Shown: piece by piece, positions 1 to 4,111 of the stretch
Position numbering within the stretch: the first letter of the stretch is position 1
Layout of the letters: the number at the start of each line of letters is the position of its first letter
DNA from: Lysobacteraceae bacterium
GTDB taxonomy: Bacteria > Pseudomonadota > Gammaproteobacteria > Xanthomonadales > Xanthomonadaceae
Reading direction: 5' to 3'
DNA length: 5,197 bases
NCBI GenBank assembly: GCA_003505795.1
Contig: DNXT01000459.1
Coordinates: 912 to 6,108, forward strand
The notes under the pieces: generated by a model
What the model was told of the DNA's origin: nothing
Databases searched by the model: none
What the model saw: only the letters and a program-made list of their open reading frames with translations
Translations under genes and position numbers: made by a program

Positions 1-1
1 G

Positions 2-883
2 CTGCGCATCATCGCCAACCCCGACCTGCAGTTCGGCATCGTCGACAAGACCATGCGCCTGCGCGGCCAGGTGACCGTGCCGGAGGCCGACATCGACCTG
101 GAGCGGCTGGACCGCGGCACCTCCGCGTCCGAGGACGTGGTGGTGCTGGATCCGGTCGACCCGGAGCAGACCCCGGCCTCGCCGCTGGACATGGACCTGG
201 CGGTGGTGCTCGGCGACAAGGTCAACATGAGCGGCTTCGGCCTCAAGGGCGGGCTCAGCGGGCAGATGCAGGTGCGCGCGCGCCCGGGCCGCGAGATGAC
301 CGCCAATGGCGGGCTCGACGTGCGCGGCCGCTACAAGGCCTACGGCCAGGACCTGACCATCACCCGCGGCCAGCTGACCTGGAGCAACAACGTCGTCTCC
401 GACCCGCGCATCAACATCCGTGCCGAGCGCAAGATCGGCGACGTCACCGCCGGCATCGACGTCAGCGGCCGCGCCGAGTCGCCGCGCGCGGACGTGTGGT
501 CGGACCCGGCGATGTCGCAGTCCGAGGCGCTGTCCTATCTGGTGCTGGGCCGCGGCCTGTCCACCGCCAGCAGCGACGAGACCCAGCAGGTCACCGCGGC
601 CTCGGCGGCGCTGTCGGCCGGCAGCGGCCTGATCGCCTCGCAGATCGGCGCCAAGCTCGGCTTCGACGACGCCGGCGTCAGCCAGTCGAGCACCCTCGGC
701 GGCTCGGTGATCGGCTTCGGCAAGTACCTCTCGCCCAAGCTCTACGTCGGCTACGGCGTGTCGATGGTCGGCAGCGGCTCGGTGCTGACCCTGAAGTACC
801 TGCTCAGCCGCGGCTTCGACGTGGAAGTGGAATCGAGCACGGTGGAGACCAAGGGATCGGTGAACTGGCGGCGGGAGAAGTGA
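2..883 (+). CDS. tamB: TamB C-terminal part, translocation/assembly module subunit (5' end outside window)
   Basis: This is the last 293 codons of a TamB (DUF490) protein; the frame is open from base 2, so the true start lies upstream. TamB is anchored in the inner membrane, spans the periplasm as a long beta-rich groove, and works with the Omp85 protein TamA in outer-membrane protein assembly and/or lipid transport (family knowledge). The visible part has beta-rich repeats and then the conserved C-terminal domain: DPRINIRAER, a SEALSYLVLGR block, an Ala/Ser-rich helix (ASAALSAGSGLIASQIG), and a closing beta region with FGKYLSPKLYVGYGVS and VLTLKYLLSRG. The usual TamB terminus is a short aromatic strand, matched here by SVNWRREK just before the stop. 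Codon use is strongly GC3-biased, unlike the DNA that follows. The TGA stop overlaps a possible GTG start of the next frame (GTGA at 880-883). tamA would be expected upstream. Assignment is firm. Confidence 0.93.
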   Translation: MRIIANPDLQFGIVDKTMRLRGQVTVPEADIDLERLDRGTSASEDVVVLDPVDPEQTPASPLDMDLAVVLGDKVNMSGFGLKGGLSGQMQVRARPGREMTANGGLDVRGRYKAYGQDLTITRGQLTWSNNVVSDPRINIRAERKIGDVTAGIDVSGRAESPRADVWSDPAMSQSEALSYLVLGRGLSTASSDETQQVTAASAALSAGSGLIASQIGAKLGFDDAGVSQSSTLGGSVIGFGKYLSPKLYVGYGVSMVGSGSVLTLKYLLSRGFDVEVESSTVETKGSVNWRREK

Positions 884-1190
884 CCGATTCAGAGTGCACG
901 CCAGCGCCGCTGGCCGCTCATGGCCGCGCGGTGGACATGGCGTTCAAGAAAGTGGCCATCCGCGAGGTTGTCGCGGACATGCAGCAGGCATGGAACTGCG
1001 GCGACTACCGCGGCTACATACAGGGGGTCCTGGATCCCGGGTTGGTACTCGTCTCGCGCGGGCGTTTCCAGAAGGACTAGCAGGGGGCGCTCGATCACCA
1101 TGTGTGTGACTACGGCGATTCCGAGGCCTCGCGGGTCCTTCTGTGCTTCTACGACATCCGTGTGGAAGTGCTTTCGGCCGCGGTAGCTCG
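880..1190 (+). pseudogene. Broken DUF4440/SnoaL-like (NTF2-fold) gene with internal amber codon
   Basis: The frame opens with GTG at 880, overlapping the tamB stop as GTGA; a second possible start is ATG 937. From 937 the translation contains VREVV-type helix residues (AIREVVADMQQAWN), then GDYRGYI, a VSRGRFQKD segment, LDHHVCDYG and FYDIRVEVLS. From memory this matches the N-terminal half of small DUF4440/SgcJ-type proteins, where the order AWNxGDxxGY, VSxGRxQxxW, LDHYxxDYG, FYDIxVExL is usual. The codon after FQKD is TAG (1078-1080), where relatives usually have Trp, so a single TGG-to-TAG change would explain it. Homology resumes in the same frame directly after the stop. The C-terminal half (RYxLER, NTRLxRKxDGxWxIxxNHxS) is absent, and similarity fades around 1175-1195. 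The gene is therefore both interrupted and truncated. The GTGA overlap suggests it was once translationally coupled to tamB. The family call is by remembered motif order and the loss of function is inferred. Confidence 0.66.
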
Positions 1191-1197
1191 AGGCACA

Positions 1198-1428
1198 ATG
1201 TCGGTGGGTGCGGCAGTCACAGTACAGGCAGCAACAGGTGGCGCGGTAGGTGCCGCAGGCACAGTGGCTACCAATGCTTCGCAAGGGAAATCCACTTCCG
1301 CGACGGAGATCGGCGTTTCGGCCGCCGCCGGTATTGCTTCCAGTGTCGTTAGCTCTGGCGCCGCCATCGCCATGGGGGACTTCGCCGGTGCGTCTGCGAC
1401 AGCTACATTGAATAGGATGGCTGAATAG
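1198..1428 (+). CDS. Ala/Gly/Ser/Thr-rich hypothetical protein, 76 aa, probably a frameshifted fragment
   Basis: No family was recognised. ATG 1198 is preceded by a weak GAGG-like site (CGAGGCACA), and the frame ends at TAG 1426-1428. The product is almost entirely small residues with Val and Ile (for example GAAVTVQAATGGAVGAAG and SAAAGIASSVVSSGAAIAMG). It has no clear signal peptide and few charges. Such segments occur in glycine-zipper/membrane-insertion regions and in the hydrophobic pre-toxin parts of polymorphic toxins, but nothing here proves either. The same frame is open back to 1081, so the segment is an in-frame continuation of the broken DUF4440 frame rather than clearly an independent gene. 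The stop is created by a 13-bp tandem duplication; without it the frame would continue to 1570. Third-position GC is visibly lower than in tamB. It could also be non-coding debris, and confidence that it is expressed is low. Confidence 0.35.
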   Translation: MSVGAAVTVQAATGGAVGAAGTVATNASQGKSTSATEIGVSAAAGIASSVVSSGAAIAMGDFAGASATATLNRMAE

Positions 1429-1434
1429 GATGGC
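1409..1434 (+). repeat. Perfect 13-bp tandem duplication that shifts the frame
   Basis: TGAATAGGATGGC occurs twice in immediate succession, at 1409-1421 and 1422-1434. Thirteen is not a multiple of three, so the second copy throws the frame from 1198 into the TAG at 1426. With one copy removed, the frame entering at 1198 passes straight into the frame ending at TAG 1568-1570 (119 aa in total), and both sides share the same Ala/Thr/Gly-rich composition. This is the pattern of a slippage duplication in a once-continuous frame. Confidence 0.85.
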
Positions 1435-1570
1435 CGCGTCCGAAGCGCCTGGCGCCTTCAATATCGCAACGACGACTGCCTCTACGGGGGTGGCGATTCC
1501 GGCGCAGACCGTTTTGCAGGCAGGTGCTTCTCAAGGCACCCAGGCTGCGTTGGTGCGGCTACTTCTGTAG
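1430..1570 (+). CDS. Ala/Thr-rich 46 aa frame, probable displaced tail of the 1198 frame
   Basis: ATG 1430 begins one base after the TAG that ends the preceding frame (TAG-G-ATG), so re-initiation is conceivable, but there is no separate good ribosome site. The product contains GAFNIATTTASTGVAIPAQT followed by VLQAGASQGTQAALVR and ends LLL. It resembles the upstream segment in composition, and both contain an ASQG tetrapeptide (NASQGKSTSA upstream, GASQGTQAA here). This supports the view that the two were one 119-codon frame before the 13-bp duplication. No domain was recognised. It is best treated as the 3' part of a broken gene and not as a separate functional gene. Confidence 0.3.
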   Translation: MAASEAPGAFNIATTTASTGVAIPAQTVLQAGASQGTQAALVRLLL

Positions 1571-1595
1571 CACAACCCTTAGTTGATGACCGTCT

Positions 1596-1601
1596 AGAGG
1601 A
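1596..1601 (+). promoter_or_regulatory. Shine-Dalgarno AGAGGA, best placed for ATG 1607
   Basis: AGAGGA lies 5-6 bases before ATG 1607 but about 12-13 bases before ATG 1614. The two ATGs are in different frames. By spacing the site favours 1607, yet the more protein-like long frame is that of 1614, which is the core of the frame problem in this gene. Confidence 0.55.
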
Positions 1602-1613
1602 TAGAAATGGAAA

Positions 1614-1817
1614 ATGAATCGCTGGCTTCGCTCGCTCCTGATCTGTATGTGCCGTTTTTTTCTAAGGATTTATTTCTCAGAAAAATATGGTGGCCATGCC
1701 GCGGCCTTCAAAATTGCGCTGTACCCAAGCCTATGGTTTCAGGCAGTCATACTGATTGCGTTGGCAATCAATTATATTTCCACAAGAAGAATGCCGAACT
1801 CAGAGATCAAAAGGTGA
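1614..1817 (+). CDS. Small membrane protein, 67 aa (or 69 aa from ATG 1607 with a one-base slip)
   Basis: No family was recognised. The frame from ATG 1614 gives an N-terminus of MNRWLRSLLICMCRFFLRIY, then FSEKYGGHAAAFKIALYPS, one convincing membrane helix (LWFQAVILIALAINYI, about residues 43-58), and a basic, polar tail (STRRMPNSEIKR). The Shine-Dalgarno site instead points to ATG 1607, whose frame starts MENESLASLAPDLYVPFF and then turns into unconvincing sequence after the T7 tract at 1655-1661. Dropping one T joins that start to the helix-bearing frame: LAPDLYVPFFLRIYFSEKYG and onward, 69 aa. The gene may thus be a real short ORF from 1614, a gene switched off by slippage, or a sequencing artefact. 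It overlaps the convergent minus-strand gene by 18 bp at its 3' end. Its codon use is AT-richer than the flanking core genes, suggesting acquisition from elsewhere. Confidence 0.5.
   Translation: MNRWLRSLLICMCRFFLRIYFSEKYGGHAAAFKIALYPSLWFQAVILIALAINYISTRRMPNSEIKR
1655..1661 (+). repeat. T7 homopolymer inside the small membrane protein gene
   Basis: A run of seven T sits 48 bases after ATG 1607. Loss of one T would join the frame of the well-placed start at 1607 to the downstream frame carrying the membrane helix. Homopolymers of this length are slippage-prone and also a common site of sequencing error. Confidence 0.6.
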
Positions 1818-2135
1818 CTGCTCACAGTGGTTACATTTTCCTGTAGCGATTGCGCGGTCGCCCGCTGGACCTAGAAGGCCGCCCTTGCATGTTTCACAGA
1901 CTAATCCCCAGCGTTTAGCTTGGCCTTTGAAAAGCCAAAGTGCCAATGCAACATTAATTAATATTGCGACCAGCACAAGACTGCTGCTAAAAGAATTGTA
2001 TTTTTCGGGGATATGAGCTGACAAAGGGATGCCTAGGCCGAAAAAGATCACAAGTACACTCCAATAAACGATTAATCGTCGTCGTTCCCATTTCTTGAAT
2101 TCGGCGCGCTTTTTTATAAATTGATCCTTGGTCAT
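1800..2135 (-). CDS. Two-helix membrane protein with C-terminal zinc-ribbon-like cysteines, 111 aa
   Basis: The start is ATG at 2135 with an AGAGG site five bases upstream, so it is well supported. Residues 1-20 are strongly charged (FIKKRAEFKKWERRR), followed by a first membrane helix at about 21-39 (LIVYWSVLVIFFGLGIPLS), a short loop (HIPEKYNSF), and a second helix at about 51-69. The remaining 40 residues carry two CxxC knuckles, CETC at 80-83 and CNHC at 101-104, spaced like a zinc ribbon. The short loop between the helices implies a hairpin with both termini, including the ribbon, on the same side; the basic N-terminus suggests the cytoplasm. Function is unknown. Similar small membrane zinc-ribbon proteins are annotated as hypothetical. 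It could sense or bind a partner, or act as an immunity or accessory factor; none of this is shown. The gene is monocistronic as far as visible and converges on the plus-strand gene ending at 1817. Its AT-richer codons differ from tamB and the GT9 gene. Confidence 0.75.
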   Translation of the reverse strand: MTKDQFIKKRAEFKKWERRRLIVYWSVLVIFFGLGIPLSAHIPEKYNSFSSSLVLVAILINVALALWLFKGQAKRWGLVCETCKGGLLGPAGDRAIATGKCNHCEQSPFDL

Positions 2136-2140
2136 AGCGG

Positions 2141-2145
2141 CCTCT
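2141..2145 (-). promoter_or_regulatory. Shine-Dalgarno AGAGG for the zinc-ribbon membrane protein
   Basis: CCTCT on the plus strand reads AGAGG on the minus strand, five bases before ATG 2135. This fixes the start. Confidence 0.6.
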
Positions 2146-2154
2146 GTTCCATTG

Positions 2155-2160
2155 TTTATA
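2155..2160 (-). promoter_or_regulatory. Possible -10 element TATAAA for the zinc-ribbon membrane protein
   Basis: The minus strand reads TATAAA here, about 20 bases before ATG 2135, in a locally AT-rich stretch. A -35 is not convincing (only T-rich sequence at about 2177-2183). If real, transcription would start near 2148 and give a very short leader that contains the AGAGG site. Confidence 0.28.
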
Positions 2161-2210
2161 TTTTTGGCACGACGGAATAAAAGAGCTGATGCCGTACATT
2201 ACGTAGTGAG

Positions 2211-2339
2211 ATGATGCATGAAATGCCAAGGCTATATTCCGATAGATTTTGGATCGCGTTGTTGGCAACGATATTAATTGTCGTTGCTATGTTGCTTCAG
2301 CCCGTTATCCTGAAATATGAAAGTTTTGGTTTCCCTTGA
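2211..2339 (+). CDS. Candidate 42 aa single-helix membrane microprotein
   Basis: This short frame runs from ATG 2211 (alternative in-frame ATGs at 2214 and 2223) to TGA 2337-2339. It reads as a basic/polar head (MHEMPRLYSDR), a clean hydrophobic helix (FWIALLATILIVVAMLLQ, about residues 13-30) and a short tail (PVILKYESFGFP). A positive flank before the helix suggests the N-terminus is cytoplasmic. No strong ribosome site is seen: GTGAG at 2206-2210 is too close to 2211 and 2214 and rather far from 2223. It overlaps the 3' end of the minus-strand secreted-protein gene by 43 bp, tail to tail. The protein-like pattern supports it; the weak start and small size argue for caution. It could be the remains of a longer gene. 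Confidence 0.4.
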   Translation: MMHEMPRLYSDRFWIALLATILIVVAMLLQPVILKYESFGFP

Positions 2340-2653
2340 GATGTGCATCCATCGAGATTGACTAAAGCAGCGCGTCCATTTAGAAATGCGGCAAGTAGCG
2401 AGGCGTAGGTTCTTTTCCCGGCATCCGTGTCGCTATTCTCGAAGCGAAATTCTGTACTCACTCCACCGGAGCACTGCAAAGTGGATCCAAATGGTTCGCC
2501 TTCCAGTGTTGCATAGCAAACCCCATTCGTATTATGGCATCCAATATCTGTGATTTTCCGTGGACCGACAGATTCGCCCGCAATGACATTCCCTGCAAAA
2601 AATATCATTGCAATGGGAAGCATAACTATTCCACTGATTCCGGTGCCTTTCAC
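2297..2653 (-). CDS. Secreted four-cysteine hypothetical protein, 118 aa
   Basis: The start is GTG at 2653, chosen because AAAGGA lies seven bases upstream and a signal peptide follows at once. Residues 1-26 form that signal: short basic start (MKGTG), hydrophobic core (ISGIVMLPIAMIFFAGNV), and a likely cleavage around VIA-GES. The mature part is about 92 residues with four cysteines (C39, C46, C61, C103), enough for two disulfides in the periplasm or outside the cell. The closing pattern, an Ala/Leu-rich helix (RTYASLLAAFLNGRAALVNL) then DGCTSQGKPKLSYFRI, resembles a class of small secreted hypothetical proteins with a helix, a Cys-Gly-Pro turn and a final beta strand. From memory some of these are labelled subtilase-cytotoxin-B-like, but I cannot confirm this. 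The gene points away from the GT9 gene's start and lies downstream of that gene's stop on the same strand (92 bp gap), so weak read-through from it is possible. Codons are AT-richer than the GT9 gene, suggesting separate origin. Confidence 0.7.
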   Translation of the reverse strand: MKGTGISGIVMLPIAMIFFAGNVIAGESVGPRKITDIGCHNTNGVCYATLEGEPFGSTLQCSGGVSTEFRFENSDTDAGKRTYASLLAAFLNGRAALVNLDGCTSQGKPKLSYFRITG

Positions 2654-2660
2654 GCGTCTG

Positions 2661-2666
2661 TCCTTT
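2661..2666 (-). promoter_or_regulatory. Shine-Dalgarno AAAGGA for the secreted protein
   Basis: TCCTTT on the plus strand reads AAAGGA on the minus strand, seven bases before GTG 2653. This supports the GTG start over any downstream ATG. Confidence 0.55.
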
Positions 2667-2691
2667 GTGCTTCGTCCGTGGGTGGGTAAAA

Positions 2692-2719
2692 GGTTGTACG
2701 GCCAAGTGCGGTTGTACGG
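2692..2719 (-). repeat. Direct repeat of 10 bp, 18 bp apart, upstream of the secreted-protein gene
   Basis: On the plus strand GGTTGTACGG occurs at 2692-2701 and again at 2710-2719 (CCGTACAACC on the minus strand). The copies sit 39-66 bases before the GTG 2653 start, in the gap between that gene and the upstream GT9 stop. The place fits a regulator-binding site, but an 18-bp period is not a whole number of helical turns, and no known operator was recognised. Confidence 0.4.
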
Positions 2720-2745
2720 GTAGCCATAGCTCTATAGCTGTAGTG

Positions 2746-3960
2746 TCAGTGATGCGAAGGTCCATGCACCACCCCCGGCTGCGCGCAGGCAACCCGCGGT
2801 GCCGGCAGCGGGCGCCGCAGCTCGCCGCTGGCCGCCATCCAGGAACGATGCGGGACGTCGTCGTCGGCAGCGAGGGGATGGCGCAGCGCCTCGGCGGCGG
2901 CATCGGCCGCGGCGGCGGGGTCGTCGCGCCGGGCCTGCAGCACGTGGTCGAGCGCGCCGTACGGGCCCCACTCCTCGGCATCGGTGGTGACGAACAGGGC
3001 CAGGGTACGGGTGTGCACCGCACAGGACAGGTGCATCACGCCGCAATCGCCGATCACGCACAGGTCGAGCGCGGACAGCACGCCGCCCAGCCGGCGCAGG
3101 TCGTTGGAGAAGAACGCCGGGTAGCGATCGCCCAGCAGCGAGCGTCCGGACGCCGGCACGATCTCCACCAGGTGGTAGTGCGGCTCCAGCGCTTGCAGGC
3201 GGTCAAGGAACGCCTGCCACCAGCCTTGCTCCAGCCGCTTGCTGCCGGTGGCGTTGGCGAATACCCCGATCACGCCGCGCCGCGGGCCGCCGGCCTGTCC
3301 CGCCGCGAGCACGCGCTCCAGCGTCGCCTGGCCGCGCTGGCGCTCGTCGGCGTCGAGCTGGATGTCCAGCGGCGGGCAGTGCGCCGGTGCGGCCGTCCCG
3401 CGCGCCTGCGCGAGCAGGAACACCGCGCGGTGCGCCTTGTGCGCCGGCGCCAGTTCGACCGGCACCGGGTGGCTGATGCGGCCGCTCTTGCGCGGGCCGG
3501 AGAAACCGAGCCGGAAGCGCGCCCGCGCCCACAGGATCAGCAGGCGCCCGGTCTGCGACTGCGCGTCGGTGTCGATCGCCAGGTCGTACTCGCCGGCGCG
3601 CACGCGGTGCCATTGCCGCAGCACCGTCCACAGGTGCGCGGCGCCATGCGCGGGCAGGTGGAACAGCCGCGCGACGCCGAAGTAGCGCCCGTACAGCTGC
3701 GCGGCGATCGGGCTGCGGGTGACGATGTCGATCTCCGCGCCCGGGTAGATGCGCTCCAGCTCCTGCAGCAGCGGCGTCAGCAGCAGCGTGTTGCCCAGCG
3801 TATGGCTGACGTGGCAGACCAGGATGCGGTGTATGCCGGATCCCGGCAGCGGCGCCTGCCAGGCCTCGGCAGGAGGGCCGAACAGCCAGCGCATCAGGCC
3901 ACGGGCGGCGCGGCGGCGCAGGGAGGGGAAGCGCAGGCTGGCGGGATAGCGCAGGGGCAC
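2746..3960 (-). CDS. Glycosyltransferase family 9 (heptosyltransferase-like) protein, 404 aa
   Basis: GT9 enzymes transfer heptose from ADP-heptose (or related sugars) in lipopolysaccharide core synthesis on the cytoplasmic face of the inner membrane. With the GTG 3960 start, the N-terminal Rossmann half shows RILVCHVSHTLGNTLLLTPL (about 45-64), the family's glycine/TPLL loop, then YPGAEIDIVTRSPIA. The C-terminal half shows GVFANATGSKRLEQGWW (about 232-248) and the sugar-nucleotide block CVIGDCGVMHLSCAVHTRTL (301-320) followed by ALFVTTDAEEWGPYG. In most relatives the block is GDTGPMHLAAA, so Cys and Val replace Thr and Pro here. Length is somewhat above the usual 330-360 because of a basic N-terminal extension (RRRAARGLMRWLFG) and an Ala/Arg/Pro-rich tail after residue 345. 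The start is uncertain: GTG 3960 keeps the basic, possibly membrane-associating leader, ATG 3894 gives 382 aa, and neither has a clear ribosome site. The acceptor cannot be told, and no other LPS gene is in view. It is divergent to the S46 peptidase gene. Confidence 0.85.
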   Translation of the reverse strand: MPLRYPASLRFPSLRRRAARGLMRWLFGPPAEAWQAPLPGSGIHRILVCHVSHTLGNTLLLTPLLQELERIYPGAEIDIVTRSPIAAQLYGRYFGVARLFHLPAHGAAHLWTVLRQWHRVRAGEYDLAIDTDAQSQTGRLLILWARARFRLGFSGPRKSGRISHPVPVELAPAHKAHRAVFLLAQARGTAAPAHCPPLDIQLDADERQRGQATLERVLAAGQAGGPRRGVIGVFANATGSKRLEQGWWQAFLDRLQALEPHYHLVEIVPASGRSLLGDRYPAFFSNDLRRLGGVLSALDLCVIGDCGVMHLSCAVHTRTLALFVTTDAEEWGPYGALDHVLQARRDDPAAAADAAAEALRHPLAADDDVPHRSWMAASGELRRPLPAPRVACAQPGVVHGPSHH

Positions 3961-4111
3961 GTGGCGGATCGGCTCGGGAACAGGCCTCCACGGTAACGGC
4001 AAACCGTGACGATCGCAGCATCGGGCCGGTAGCCGTGCCCGTCCCGGTTGCCGCGTGCAGGTGCGCCGGGCTACCTTCGCCGGCTGTTCCGCTGCAGTGG
4101 ATATCCCGCCC
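3961..4111. promoter_or_regulatory. Divergent intergenic region with two inverted repeats
   Basis: This 151-bp gap separates the divergent GT9 and S46 genes and should hold both promoters, but no strong -35/-10 pair was found. An inverted repeat CACGGT (3989-3994) and ACCGTG (4003-4008), with an 8-bp spacer, lies just upstream of the GTG 3960 start and could be an operator. A second pair, GGTAGCC (4028-4034) and GGCTACC (4069-4075), is 34 bp apart, which would be a long-range hairpin or chance. A TTGCCG near 4048 is the only faint -35 candidate toward the peptidase, and its partner is poor. ATG 4112 has no clear Shine-Dalgarno site. Confidence 0.35.

Noticed and set aside
1021..1098. Imperfect repeat CAGGGGGTCCTGGATC (1021) and CAGGGGGCGCTCGATC (1081)
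   Set aside because: Several mismatches, and both copies code for expected DUF4440 residues (QGVLD, QGALD), so chance is enough.
889..1461. Minus-strand 190-codon frame over the decayed region
   Set aside because: Its translation is Cys/Arg/His-rich with no protein-like pattern, while the plus strand carries DUF4440 motifs.
1756..2016. Plus-strand 86-codon frame
   Set aside because: It is antisense to the two-helix/zinc-ribbon gene and has no coding character of its own.
1987..2268. Minus-strand 93-codon frame
   Set aside because: It overlaps the zinc-ribbon gene in another frame and ignores that gene's good ribosome site. No domain or helix pattern.
884..2745. Search for insertion sequence ends, attachment repeats, CRISPR repeats or tRNA
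   Set aside because: No terminal inverted repeats, no regularly spaced repeats, no transposase or integrase motif and no tRNA-like cloverleaf were seen.
2665..3996. Long plus-strand open frame (443 codons) across the GT9 gene
   Set aside because: It is Arg/Gln/Ala-rich with no domain and lies opposite the well-supported GT9 motifs; open antisense frames are expected at this GC.
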